Positions 1 to 9,801 of a stretch of DNA of 35,091 nt are shown piece by piece. The stretch's first letter is position 1; the number at the start of each line of letters is the position of its first letter. Source of the stretch: Clostridia bacterium (GTDB taxonomy: Bacteria > Bacillota > Clostridia > UBA1381). A program made the position numbers and the translations under genes. The stretch covers positions 1 through 35,091 of the forward strand of contig JALEPO010000088.1 in the NCBI GenBank assembly GCA_022768695.1, written 5' to 3'. The notes under the pieces were generated by a model. That model was given only the letters and a program-made list of their open reading frames with translations. It had not been told where the DNA came from and ran no database searches.

Positions 1-2166
1 GATTACAACTCAGCGGCGGAAAGAACTGTTTCATATGATAATCTTGACGGTGACATTATAACATATAAAGAGGCGCTTGCAGAGCCAACAGCTCCTCCTG
101 CTCCTACAGACGCACCTGTATTGCCTGAGAATGGAGAATTAATAAACCTTAGCTTTGATAACGGTGATTTAACGAGTACATCAACTTATGGTACTGCTTC
201 AGGAACACCGAAATTTGTAACTGCTGATGATAAGGCTTGCGTTCAGTTTGACGGAACTAACGCAACAGCAATCAAGCTTACAGATGCAAACGGCAACAGC
301 CTTTTGACAGGCTTGGATGAAATAACTGTTTCATTTAAAGTAAAGCCGACAGCAACAACAGCATCGTGGCTGCTCTTCGCCGCGCCAAACGACTCAGCGC
401 AGACATATCAGAAAGAAAATTATCTTGGAATAAGAACACAAAATGAAATTGTTCACACAGAGCGTTATAATAATAATGGTTCTCGTTCGGCGGAAATTGC
501 CGGTGCTGTTAGACAGAATGAGTGGAACGATGTAATAATTTCCGTGGAACAGGATGCTACAACTGTGTATGTAAACGGTGTTTTGGCTGATAAGCAGTCA
601 TCAACCGTTTCGCTGTCAGATATGCTCGGAAAATCTTCTGTTGCATACATCGGTAAGGCAAACTGGGGAAGCGGCGAATATGCAACAGGCTATATTGATG
701 ATTTCGTGATTGCAAAAGGCGCACTGACAAATCCGCTTGAGGAAGTGGATTTGGGTGATTTGTCGGCAGTATCATCAAATATTGCGCTTCCTGATAAATT
801 ATCTGACGAAACACCTATTACATGGACATCATCAGATACAAGCGTAATAACAAACAGCGGTATTGTAAGTATAGGCGATGACACTAAGGAGGTTACGCTT
901 ACCGCAAAGGTTACGGTAAAGGGTGTAGAATTAAGCAAGGTATTTACTGCGACAGTGCCGGGACGTACAGCGGCAATTGAAACATTCACCGCGTATGCTG
1001 AAAACGGTTCAATTAAGTTCACGAGTGAGTACGACAGTGCTAAGACACCTTATTCGATGTCTGTAACATTAGCATCAACAGGCGATAGCGCAATAACGCT
1101 TGACCAGAAGGATAATATAGCATCAGGCAGCTTTGACAATGTTGCAAATGGTACATACAAAGTTAGCTGCACACTGAAAAACGGCACAGAAACAGTAAAA
1201 ACAGTAACAAGAACAGTAACTGTTAAGGAGGAACAAGCTATGGGAGCATATCTGTTTGCTCACTTTGTAGGCAATGAAAGTGATGCAAGTCATGAACAGA
1301 TTTATTTCTCTGTATCTCAGGACGGAACAACATGGACAACGTTGAATAACGGTTCGCCTGTTCTTACCAGCAACGTAGGTGAAAATGGTGTGCGTGATCC
1401 GTATATTCTTCGCGGAGAGGACGGCAAGTTCTTTGTAATAGCGACAGATTTAAGCATCTATAACAGACGTGACGATTCAAACAGATGGGGTACTTGTCAA
1501 ACTTCGGGTTCAAAGAGTATTGTTATATGGGAAAGCAGTGACCTTGTAAACTGGAGTGAGGCAAGCCTTGTTCAGGTTGCTCCTGAAAATGCCGGCTGTA
1601 CATGGGCACCGGAGGCAGTATATGACCCTGAGGTCGGCAAGTATATGGTATTCTGGGCATCAAAGACATCGACCGACAACTATGCAACACAGCGTATGTA
1701 CAGAAGCTATACATCAGATTTCAAGACATTCACAGAGCCTGAGATATACATTGACGGCGGAAACGTAAGTAATATAGATACCACAATTATACAGGATAAG
1801 GGTATATATTACAGATTTACAAAGAATGAAAGCAAATCATCGGTTACAATGATGCAGAGTACAACACTTAGCGGTAACTGGAAGGACGTTGAAACATACA
1901 CAATCAACGGCACAGCCGGTAATACTGTAACAGGCTATGAAGGCCCTACAATTTATAAGCTTAACGGTGAGGATAAATGGTGCTTGCTTCTTGACTACTA
2001 TTCAAAGAGTCAGGGATATAAGCCGTTTGTGACAAGTGATATAACTAAGGGTGAATTCACTTCAGCTGCTGATTTCACATTTGATGCAACATATCGTCAT
2101 GGTACGGTAATGCCGATAACACAGACGGAATATAATGCTCTTGTTCAGGCATATCCTAACAATTAA
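1..2166 (+). CDS. Extracellular multidomain glycoside hydrolase (LamG-like domain, bacterial Ig-like region, C-terminal GH43-like catalytic domain); 5' end lies outside the window
   Basis: Frame 1 is open from base 1 (DYNSAAERTVSYDNLDGDIITYKEALAEPTAPPAPTDAPV...) into the listed ORF. LamG-like 'INLSFDNGDLTSTSTYG...YIDDFVIAKGAL'; Ig-like 'ALPDKLSDETPITWTSSDTSVITNSGIVS'; GH43-like 'GVRDPYILRGEDGKFFVIATDLSIY' and 'CTWAPEAVYDPEVGKYMVFWAS'. Confidence 0.8.
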   Translation, partial: DYNSAAERTVSYDNLDGDIITYKEALAEPTAPPAPTDAPVLPENGELINLSFDNGDLTSTSTYGTASGTPKFVTADDKACVQFDGTNATAIKLTDANGNSLLTGLDEITVSFKVKPTATTASWLLFAAPNDSAQTYQKENYLGIRTQNEIVHTERYNNNGSRSAEIAGAVRQNEWNDVIISVEQDATTVYVNGVLADKQSSTVSLSDMLGKSSVAYIGKANWGSGEYATGYIDDFVIAKGALTNPLEEVDLGDLSAVSSNIALPDKLSDETPITWTSSDTSVITNSGIVSIGDDTKEVTLTAKVTVKGVELSKVFTATVPGRTAAIETFTAYAENGSIKFTSEYDSAKTPYSMSVTLASTGDSAITLDQKDNIASGSFDNVANGTYKVSCTLKNGTETVKTVTRTVTVKEEQAMGAYLFAHFVGNESDASHEQIYFSVSQDGTTWTTLNNGSPVLTSNVGENGVRDPYILRGEDGKFFVIATDLSIYNRRDDSNRWGTCQTSGSKSIVIWESSDLVNWSEASLVQVAPENAGCTWAPEAVYDPEVGKYMVFWASKTSTDNYATQRMYRSYTSDFKTFTEPEIYIDGGNVSNIDTTIIQDKGIYYRFTKNESKSSVTMMQSTTLSGNWKDVETYTINGTAGNTVTGYEGPTIYKLNGEDKWCLLLDYYSKSQGYKPFVTSDITKGEFTSAADFTFDATYRHGTVMPITQTEYNALVQAYPNN

Positions 2167-2205
2167 GTAAAGTATATATTTAAATAATACATAGCATAAA
2201 AAATG

Positions 2206-2252
2206 ACGAGTCTGAATTAAGTCATAGGAGATCAATTCAGACTCGTTTTTTT
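2206..2252 (+). terminator. Rho-independent terminator after the GH43 gene
   Basis: Perfect 13-bp inverted repeat acgagtctgaatt (2206-2218) / aattcagactcgt (2234-2246) followed by a T run. Confidence 0.85.
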
Positions 2253-2431
2253 GTTATGTGTTTTTTTATGGGTACTAACGTTCATGCCGCTTCTGAATAG
2301 CAGTAATATATAATCATTGAATTTTACTGTGTATCATGATATAATATTATGGAAACCATTATATTAAGAAACTAAAGATACGGAATTATGATTGATGAAG
2401 AGTAAGTGCAGCAATTTGAGGAGGTAATATT

Positions 2432-3433
2432 ATGTGCACAGCAGCGACATACAAAACAAAGGATTTTTATTTTGGACGCACATTGGACTATGAGTTTTCC
2501 TATGGGGACGAGGTTGTTATAGTACCGCGTAATTACCCATTTCACTTTCGCAGTGCGGGTGAAATGGAAAAGCATTACGCAATGATTGGTATGGCATATG
2601 TTGCGGAGAAATATCCACTGTATTATGACGCAGTCAATGAAAAGGGACTGGGAATGGCAGGCTTGAACTTTGTCGGGAATGCATATTACAGAGAAAATAT
2701 GACGGATGCGGATAACATAGCGCAGTTTGAATTTATACCGTGGATTCTCGGTCAGTGCGCCTCTGTAAAGGAAGCGAGATTGCTTTTAGAAAAAATTAAT
2801 ATTACAAATACACCATTCAGCAAAGAATTGCCGCTTGCTCAGCTTCACTGGCTGATTTCAGACAGGAATGAGTCTGTTACGGTAGAATCAGTGAGGGAAG
2901 GGATTAAGGTATATGATAATCCGGTAGGAGTATTGACTAATAATCCGCCCTTTCAAGAACAGATGTTTCAGCTTAACAATTATATGCATTTATCACCAAA
3001 GCAGCCGCAGAATTGTTTTTCTGATAAGCTGCCGCTTAATGCGTACAGTCGCGGTATGGGCGCGTTGGGGTTGCCGGGGGATTTGTCATCTCAGTCACGT
3101 TTTATCAGAGCTGCTTTTGTAAAAATGAATTCGGTTTCTGGTGATTCGGAATATGAGAGTGTAAGTCAGTTTTTTCACATTCTTGGTTCCGTAGATCAGC
3201 AGCGTGGCTGCTGTGATGTTGGCGGCGGAAAGTTTGAGATTACAATATATACGTCCTGCTGTAATGCTGATAAAGGTATATATTATTATACTACTTACGA
3301 AAATCATCAGATTACTGCCGTAGATATGTATAATGAGGAATTGGATGGAGCAAAGCTTGCAAGATTTCCACTGATTAAAAATGAGCAGATAAAAATACAC
3401 AACGGTAAAGACAGTAAATTGCTGTTGTGTTAA
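2432..3433 (+). CDS. Choloylglycine hydrolase family (bile salt hydrolase / penicillin V acylase type Ntn hydrolase)
   Basis: Starts MCTAAT with the Cys2 nucleophile; FGRTLDYEFSYGDEVVIVPRNYPFHF, NEKGLGMAGLNF, GVLTNNPPF, LPGDLSSQSRFIRAAF and GIYYYTTYENHQITAVDM resemble Clostridium BSH. RBS gaggag upstream. Confidence 0.85.
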   Translation: MCTAATYKTKDFYFGRTLDYEFSYGDEVVIVPRNYPFHFRSAGEMEKHYAMIGMAYVAEKYPLYYDAVNEKGLGMAGLNFVGNAYYRENMTDADNIAQFEFIPWILGQCASVKEARLLLEKINITNTPFSKELPLAQLHWLISDRNESVTVESVREGIKVYDNPVGVLTNNPPFQEQMFQLNNYMHLSPKQPQNCFSDKLPLNAYSRGMGALGLPGDLSSQSRFIRAAFVKMNSVSGDSEYESVSQFFHILGSVDQQRGCCDVGGGKFEITIYTSCCNADKGIYYYTTYENHQITAVDMYNEELDGAKLARFPLIKNEQIKIHNGKDSKLLLC

Positions 3434-3535
3434 GAAAAATAAGGCATTTTTGTGGTTTTTTATAAAAACCCTTGATTATTTACACAAAATATGTGATAAT
3501 GAATTAATGGATTATAATATAGTGGGGTATTGTGT

Positions 3536-4858
3536 ATGCGAAAAGTAGACACCACAATTTCATATATAGAACCGGATTCGCCGGCTTTTGAAGCGGGACT
3601 GAAAAAAGGTGATAAGCTGCTTAAAATTAATGACCATGATTTTCATGATATACTGGAATATCGTTATCTTACCGCGGAATACGAGGTAACACTGGAGATT
3701 TTAAAAAAAGACGGTTCAACCGAGATTATAACGATTGAAAATGATTATGAGGATTTAGGCATAGAATTTACCGAAAGTCTTATTGATGAGGCACAGAGCT
3801 GTACGAATAAGTGTATATTCTGTTTTATTGACCAGCTCCCGAAAGGAATGCGTGAAACGGTTTATTTCAAGGACGATGATACGCGCTTGTCGTTTTTACA
3901 GGGCAATTATGTCACTCTCACGAATATGTCGGACGAGGAAATTGACCGCCTTATAAAAATGCGTGTTTCACCGATAAATGTCAGCGTACATGCCACAGAC
4001 CCTGATTTAAGGTGCAAAATGCTCAATAATCGTTTTGCAGGTAAGTGCTATGATATAATGAAGAAATTTGCCCAAAATAATATTTATATGAATTGTCAGA
4101 TAGTTCTTTGCCCCGGAATAAATGACGGTGAAAATCTGAGGAATACATTGGAGGATTTAGGGGGCTTGTTCCCGTATGTAAACAGTATTTCAGTTGTGCC
4201 TGTCGGACTTACGCGTTATAGAGAGGGATTGTATCCTTTAAAGCCTTTTACAGCTGAGAGCAGCCGTGAAACGATAGAATTTGTTGAGAAAATACAGAAT
4301 GCTTTTCTTGACAAATTGGGGACAAGGCTGGTATATTTATCCGACGAGTTTTATGTTAATGCGGGAATTGATGTGCCGGATGCGGAAAGCTATGAGGGGT
4401 TCCCTCAAATAGAAAACGGTGTTGGACTTATAGCAAGTATGCGTGAGGAATTTGACAGTGCATTAAAGCTGCTTAGAAGAAAAAAAAGGTCAAGGCATAT
4501 TTCAATAGCGACAGGCGAAATAGCGTCGTGCTTTATAAAGGAGCTTGCAGAAGCTATAGAAAAAGAATGCTCAGGTGTAAAAATTGATGTATATGCAATT
4601 AAAAATGATTTTTTCGGCGGTGGCGTAAGTGTTTCGGGTTTAGTATGCGGCTGTGATATAATTAATCAGTTAAAGGATAGGATAAATACCGAGGTACTGC
4701 TTATACCGCATAGTATGCTTCGTGATGATGATAACATATTCCTTGACGACACAACGGTTGAGGACGTGGAAAAGGCGCTTAATGTGAAAATTGTGCCTGT
4801 GCTGAATGACGGCTATGAATTTATAGAGAAAATCCTTGATGAAGAACTGGAATTTTAG
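3536..4858 (+). CDS. DUF512 family protein with N-terminal PDZ domain and radical-SAM-like cysteine motif
   Basis: PDZ-like 'SYIEPDSPAFEAGLKKGDKLLKINDH'; 'SCTNKCIFCFIDQLPKGMRETVYFKDDDTRLSF' (CX3CX2C); sits directly upstream of der. ORF track start is 3530 (TTG); ATG 3536 preferred. Confidence 0.8.
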   Translation: MRKVDTTISYIEPDSPAFEAGLKKGDKLLKINDHDFHDILEYRYLTAEYEVTLEILKKDGSTEIITIENDYEDLGIEFTESLIDEAQSCTNKCIFCFIDQLPKGMRETVYFKDDDTRLSFLQGNYVTLTNMSDEEIDRLIKMRVSPINVSVHATDPDLRCKMLNNRFAGKCYDIMKKFAQNNIYMNCQIVLCPGINDGENLRNTLEDLGGLFPYVNSISVVPVGLTRYREGLYPLKPFTAESSRETIEFVEKIQNAFLDKLGTRLVYLSDEFYVNAGIDVPDAESYEGFPQIENGVGLIASMREEFDSALKLLRRKKRSRHISIATGEIASCFIKELAEAIEKECSGVKIDVYAIKNDFFGGGVSVSGLVCGCDIINQLKDRINTEVLLIPHSMLRDDDNIFLDDTTVEDVEKALNVKIVPVLNDGYEFIEKILDEELEF

Positions 4859-4889
4859 GCTTAATCAGGATTGCTGGAAGGAGATAGAA

Positions 4890-6215
4890 ATGAAACCATT
4901 AGTAGCGATAGTTGGACGCCCTAATGTTGGGAAATCGACACTTTTTAATAAAATTTCGGGACAGCGTATAAGTATAGTTGAAGATACTCCCGGTGTGACT
5001 CGTGACAGAATTTATGCGGATGTTTCGTGGCTTGATAAGCATTTTACTCTTGTTGATACAGGCGGTATTGAGCCTGCTTCAAAGGATGAAATTCTTGTAC
5101 AGATGCGCCGTCAGGCACAACTGGCTATTGAAATGGCGGATGTTGTAATTCTTATGACGAATGTCAAGGACGGAGTAACGGCAAACGATCAGGACGTTGC
5201 GCAAATGCTTTTAAAGGCTAAAAAGAAGATAGTTCTTGCTGTAAATAAGGTAGACAATACAGGTAATCCGCCTTTTGAATTTTATGAGTTTTATAATCTC
5301 GGACTTGGCGACCCAATAGCGATTTCCTCAACGCATGGACTGGGTGTGGGTGATTTGCTTGATGAGGTGACACATAAATTTCCTGAGGATGCGGACACCT
5401 CCGAGGATGAGGAAGAAATCAAGGTGGCTGTAATCGGCAAGCCGAATGCGGGTAAGTCATCGCTTATAAATAAAATTCTTGGTGAGGACAGAGTTATTGT
5501 CAGCAACATTGCAGGAACGACTCGTGATGCGATTGACTCGCATTATGTTAGAGGAGAGGATAAGTACCTATTTATAGATACTGCCGGAATGAGAAAACGA
5601 GGAAAAATTGACGAAAACGTGGAGCGTTACAGCGTTGTGCGTTCGCTTGCGGCAGTTGACAGAAGTGACGTGTGTGTTATAATGATAGACGCAAGTGAAG
5701 GTATCACCGAGCAGGATACAAAGGTGGCAGGCTATGCACATGAGCAGGGAAAGGCCTGTATTTTTGCGGTAAACAAGTGGGATATTGTGGACAAGGACGA
5801 TAAGACCATGAAAAACTTTACCATGCGAGTTCGTGAGGAGTTTGCGTTCATGTCCTATGCGGAGATTATATTTATCAGCGCAAAGACCGGACAGAGAGTG
5901 GAAAAGCTGCTTGAGCTTATAAAGAAGGTCAATGAACAGCATAAGAGAAGAATTACTACCGGTATGCTTAACGATGTGCTTAACGAAGCAATGGCGAAAC
6001 AGCAGCCGCCGTCAGACAAGGGCAGACGTTTAAAGCTTTATTACGGCACGCAGGCAAGCGTTGCGCCGCCTACGTTTATACTGTTCGCAAATTCAAAGGA
6101 TTTGTTCCATTATTCGTATCTGAGATTTATTGAAAATCAGGTGCGCGAGGCATTCGGCTTTGAGGGGACACCTATAAAATTCATTGTGCGTGAGAAGAAC
6201 GAAAAAAAATTATAA
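4890..6215 (+). CDS. der: Ribosome biogenesis GTPase Der (EngA), two tandem GTPase domains
   Basis: Two G1 motifs (GRPNVGKSTLFNK and GKPNAGKSSLINK), DTPGVTRDR, DTAGMRKRGKI, NKWD. RBS ggaaggaga before ATG 4890. Confidence 0.96.
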   Translation: MKPLVAIVGRPNVGKSTLFNKISGQRISIVEDTPGVTRDRIYADVSWLDKHFTLVDTGGIEPASKDEILVQMRRQAQLAIEMADVVILMTNVKDGVTANDQDVAQMLLKAKKKIVLAVNKVDNTGNPPFEFYEFYNLGLGDPIAISSTHGLGVGDLLDEVTHKFPEDADTSEDEEEIKVAVIGKPNAGKSSLINKILGEDRVIVSNIAGTTRDAIDSHYVRGEDKYLFIDTAGMRKRGKIDENVERYSVVRSLAAVDRSDVCVIMIDASEGITEQDTKVAGYAHEQGKACIFAVNKWDIVDKDDKTMKNFTMRVREEFAFMSYAEIIFISAKTGQRVEKLLELIKKVNEQHKRRITTGMLNDVLNEAMAKQQPPSDKGRRLKLYYGTQASVAPPTFILFANSKDLFHYSYLRFIENQVREAFGFEGTPIKFIVREKNEKKL

Positions 6216-6335
6216 TCGTCCGGCTAAAATCGCCCAGCTCACTACTTTTTGTCGAGGACAGTACAATAGTACAGCACCGTCGGCTGCAAGTGGCAATCTG
6301 AACGATTTTTTCTTGGACTTGGGGAGGCTAAAATA

Positions 6336-6971
6336 GTGAAATATTTTGTAATCATTGCCGTGGCGGTAATTTCATATCTCATTGGTTCGGTTAATTTTTC
6401 AATACTGATTTCAAGGGCTATAAGCGGAAAGGATATACGCGAAAGCGGCAGCGGAAATGCAGGAGCAACGAATATGTTAAGGACGCACGGCAAGAAAATG
6501 GGTGTACTGACGCTTTTGCTTGATGTTCTCAAAGGTATCGTAGCTATTATAATTGCTATAATAGCTGATAAGAATATCAGCGCGAATACAGGGGTTTTGG
6601 CATACATCGCAGGTGTATGCGTAATACTCGGACATAATTTCCCGATATATTTTGGGTTCAAGGGCGGCAAGGGCGTTGCAACCTCCCTTGGTGTGGTACT
6701 TATGCTTGATTGGAAGGTCGGACTTATCGTGGCGGTATGCGCCATTGCTATTATGGCTGTCACGCGTTATGTTTCGCTTGGCTCAATCCTTGGGGGTGCG
6801 GCATATATTGTTATTGAAATTGTCAAGGCGATAGTTACGAAGAATTATAATATTGTACAGCTTGTGTGCGTTGTGATAATCGGCGGATTACTTATCGCAA
6901 GACACCACGCAAATATAAATAGATTATTAAACGGTACGGAAAATAAGTTGGGTGCTAAAAAGGAGAAATGA
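6336..6971 (+). CDS. plsY: Glycerol-3-phosphate acyltransferase PlsY
   Basis: 'YLIGSVNFSILISRAISGKDIRESGSGNAGATNMLRTHGKKMG' and 'GHNFPIYFGFKGGKGVATSLG'; GTG start. Confidence 0.95.
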   Translation: MKYFVIIAVAVISYLIGSVNFSILISRAISGKDIRESGSGNAGATNMLRTHGKKMGVLTLLLDVLKGIVAIIIAIIADKNISANTGVLAYIAGVCVILGHNFPIYFGFKGGKGVATSLGVVLMLDWKVGLIVAVCAIAIMAVTRYVSLGSILGGAAYIVIEIVKAIVTKNYNIVQLVCVVIIGGLLIARHHANINRLLNGTENKLGAKKEK

Positions 6972-6972
6972 T

Positions 6973-7965
6973 ATGAAAATTGCTGTAATAGGTTCAGGCG
7001 GCTGGGGAACTGCCATTGCCATACTTTTATCCTCAAGAGGGCATAATGTGTATCTGTGGTCATGGATACAGGAGGAAACTGACCGTCTTTCAAATGACAG
7101 AGAAAACAAGGAATTTCTTCCGGGAGTAAAATTTCCGGAAACAATTTATTGTACGCACAATATGGCAGAATGCACAGACGGAGCAGAGCTTATAATCACA
7201 GCTGCGCCGTCACCTGCTACACGCACAACGGCAAAGCAGCTTTCGCCACATATTAAAGAAGGACAAAAAATTGTCAATATTTCAAAGGGACTTGAGCAAG
7301 GAACTCTTTTAAGACTTTCCGAGGTTTATAAAGAGGAAATTCCTCAGGCAAACATATCAGTTATGAGTGGGCCTTCTCATGCCGAGGAGGTTTCAAGAGG
7401 GCTTCCCACAACAAATGTGGTTGCTTCTGAGAATTTGCAGACCGCAAAGTTTATTCAGGATGTTTTCATGGGAGAAATGTTTCGAGTATATACATCTACA
7501 GATATAATCGGTGTAGAGCTTGGCGGTGCTCTTAAAAACGTAATTGCACTTTGCGCAGGTATTTCCGATGGATTGGGTTATGGTGACAATACAAAGGCTG
7601 CGCTTATGACGCGCGGGCTTGCGGAAATTGCAAGACTGGGAAAAGCAATGGGTGCTGATGAAAAGACATTTATGGGACTTTCCGGAGTAGGTGATTTAAT
7701 AGTTACATGCACAAGTATGCATTCAAGAAACCGCCGCGCCGGAATACTTCTCGGTCAGGGCAAAACCTTGCAGGAAACGCTTGACACTGTACATATGGTG
7801 GTTGAAGGAGTAAATACTGCGACCGCGGCATATAATCTGAGCCGCAAATATGATGTATCTATGCCTATAACAGAACAGGCCTATAAAATTCTTTATGAAA
7901 ATAAAGATGCGCGCGAAGCAGTAAATTCGCTTATGGGGCGCGAAAGAGGTCATGAAGGGAATTAA
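6973..7965 (+). CDS. gpsA: NAD(P)H-dependent glycerol-3-phosphate dehydrogenase
   Basis: 'MKIAVIGSGGWGTAIAILLSSRGHNVYLW', 'MSGPSHAEEVSRGLPT', 'GVELGGALKNVIALCAGISDGLGYGDNTKAALMTRGLAEI'. Confidence 0.96.
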   Translation: MKIAVIGSGGWGTAIAILLSSRGHNVYLWSWIQEETDRLSNDRENKEFLPGVKFPETIYCTHNMAECTDGAELIITAAPSPATRTTAKQLSPHIKEGQKIVNISKGLEQGTLLRLSEVYKEEIPQANISVMSGPSHAEEVSRGLPTTNVVASENLQTAKFIQDVFMGEMFRVYTSTDIIGVELGGALKNVIALCAGISDGLGYGDNTKAALMTRGLAEIARLGKAMGADEKTFMGLSGVGDLIVTCTSMHSRNRRAGILLGQGKTLQETLDTVHMVVEGVNTATAAYNLSRKYDVSMPITEQAYKILYENKDAREAVNSLMGRERGHEGN

Positions 7966-7968
7966 GCT

Positions 7969-8314
7969 ATGAATATTATTATAGTCGGCGGCGGCAAGGT
8001 GGGTGTAACGCTTGTCGAGTATTTGAACAGTGAAGGACAGCGCTATGGAAAACAGCAGCGGTACAGAAATAAGCACTTTATATCGAATTGTGGGGAACAA
8101 GGCAGAGGCAATTGAATTCAAAATTACTAATGAACAAAAATTCACATCAATACCTCTGAAAAAACTCAAATTAAAAAAGAATGTACTTATAGCTTCAATT
8201 GTGCACGACGGAAAACCATTTATTCCGGACGGAAACAGCACTATTGAACCGGGAGATTCGCTGATAATAGTTACAACACTTCAGCTGAAAAAGGCTACAG
8301 ATATACTTGCATAG
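7969..8314 (+). pseudogene. trkA: trkA remnant: N-terminal start of the first RCK_N domain joined out of frame to the C-terminal RCK_C region
   Basis: Frame 1 from ATG 7969 reads MNIIIVGGGKVGVTLVEYLNSEGQ, then RYGKQQRYRNK... to TGA 8113-8115. Frame 2 from about 8030/8045 reads (S)AMENSSGTEISTLYRIVGNKAEAIEFKITNEQKFTSIPLKKLKLKKNVLIASIVHDGKPFIPDGNSTIEPGDSLIIVTTLQLKKATDILA, typical of the TrkA C-terminus. Confidence 0.85.
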
Positions 8315-8340
8315 AATTAGCCTATTTGGAAGGAATAGAT

Positions 8341-9780
8341 ATGAATTACAGAATGATAATATATATATTGGGAAAAATTATGCTTATCGGTTCTGCTGTA
8401 TTGATACCGCCGCTGGCGGTATCGTTTATTTACGGTGACGGATGTCACTGGGCATTTCTGATTGCGATTGCTGTATTTTTGATTTTGGGAACAGCAGCTT
8501 TTTTTCCACCGAAGAAAAAGGAGCTTTTTGCCCGTGAAGGATTGATGATTGTAGCGATTGCATGGATACTGTTTTCAATTGTGGGAGGACTGCCGTTTTT
8601 CATAAGTCGTGAAATACCAAGCTTTGTAGATTGCTTTTTTGAAACTGTTTCAGGATTTACAACCACAGGGTCAACAATTTTAGCTGATGTAGAATCGATG
8701 AGCAAAAGTTTGCTGTTTTGGCGAAGCTTTACTCACTGGATAGGCGGAATGGGTGTTCTTGTATTTGCAATGGCGATTTTTGCGCAAAAAGACGTGCGAA
8801 CCACTCATATTATGAGAGCGGAGATGCCGGGCCCGAAAATCGGTAAGCTTGTAAGTAAATGGCAGTTTTCAATTAGAATACTTTACGGAATATATATCGC
8901 GCTCACAGTCGCGGAATTTATTTTGCTGTTATTCGGCGGTATGGGTGTGTATGATAGTTTGGTACATACATTTGGTACAGCCGGTACAGGCGGCTTTGGT
9001 GTAAAGAACAGCAGTATCGGATACTATAACAGCGCTTATATTGATTATGTAATTGGAATATTCATGATATTATTCGGTATTAATTTTAATATTTATTATT
9101 TGCTTATTGCCCGAAAATTTATACAGGTAGTAAGAAGTGATGAATTAAAAACTTATATTGGAATTGTTGTTACAGCTACTGTTTTAATAGCGATAAATGT
9201 TACAAATCAATACAGTAATTTTGCAGAGGCATTCAGATATTCGTTTTTTCAGGTTTCTTCTATAATTACGACAACCGGATATGCTACTGCCGATTTTAAT
9301 ATGTGGCCTGTATTCTCGCAAATAATATTAATAATTTTGATGTTCACAGGAAGCTGCGCAGGCTCTACAGGCGGCGGAATTAAGATTGTCAGAATTTCGA
9401 TATTAGTAAAAACAGCATTGAGAGAAATTAAGAAAACAATAAGTCCCAAAAGCGTTGTTTCGGTTAAAAGTGATGGAAAGTCTTTGGATAGGGAAGCAGT
9501 GAGTGGTGTCGGAGCATATTTTATTGTATATATGCTTGTACTTTTATTGTCTGTTTTACTGGTTTCATTAGATAAGGCAGATATAACAACAACAGTTACG
9601 TCTGTTATAGCAACACTGAATAATGTCGGACCTGGTTTGGGTGCTGTCGGACCGACGGGGAATTTTTCTGATTTTTCTATTCTTTCTAAATTAATACTTT
9701 CTTTGGATATGCTGGCAGGAAGATTAGAATTGTATCCGGTATTGATGCTCTTCACATCGGCGGCGTGGAAAAAATCATAA
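8341..9780 (+). CDS. trkH: TrkH family potassium uptake protein
   Basis: Filter-loop motifs TTTGSTI, GTAGTGGFG, ITTTGYAT, NNVGPGLG; multiple TM segments; GCAGSTGGGIK; RBS ggaagga before ATG 8341. Confidence 0.9.
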   Translation: MNYRMIIYILGKIMLIGSAVLIPPLAVSFIYGDGCHWAFLIAIAVFLILGTAAFFPPKKKELFAREGLMIVAIAWILFSIVGGLPFFISREIPSFVDCFFETVSGFTTTGSTILADVESMSKSLLFWRSFTHWIGGMGVLVFAMAIFAQKDVRTTHIMRAEMPGPKIGKLVSKWQFSIRILYGIYIALTVAEFILLLFGGMGVYDSLVHTFGTAGTGGFGVKNSSIGYYNSAYIDYVIGIFMILFGINFNIYYLLIARKFIQVVRSDELKTYIGIVVTATVLIAINVTNQYSNFAEAFRYSFFQVSSIITTTGYATADFNMWPVFSQIILIILMFTGSCAGSTGGGIKIVRISILVKTALREIKKTISPKSVVSVKSDGKSLDREAVSGVGAYFIVYMLVLLLSVLLVSLDKADITTTVTSVIATLNNVGPGLGAVGPTGNFSDFSILSKLILSLDMLAGRLELYPVLMLFTSAAWKKS

Positions 9781-9801
9781 TAAATAACAGGAGGCGCGGT
9801 T

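Noticed and set aside
6242-6763. 173-aa minus-strand ORF antisense to plsY
   Set aside because: Composition mirrors the plsY codons; only its tail overlaps the der-plsY gap, which is discussed as a possible insertion instead.
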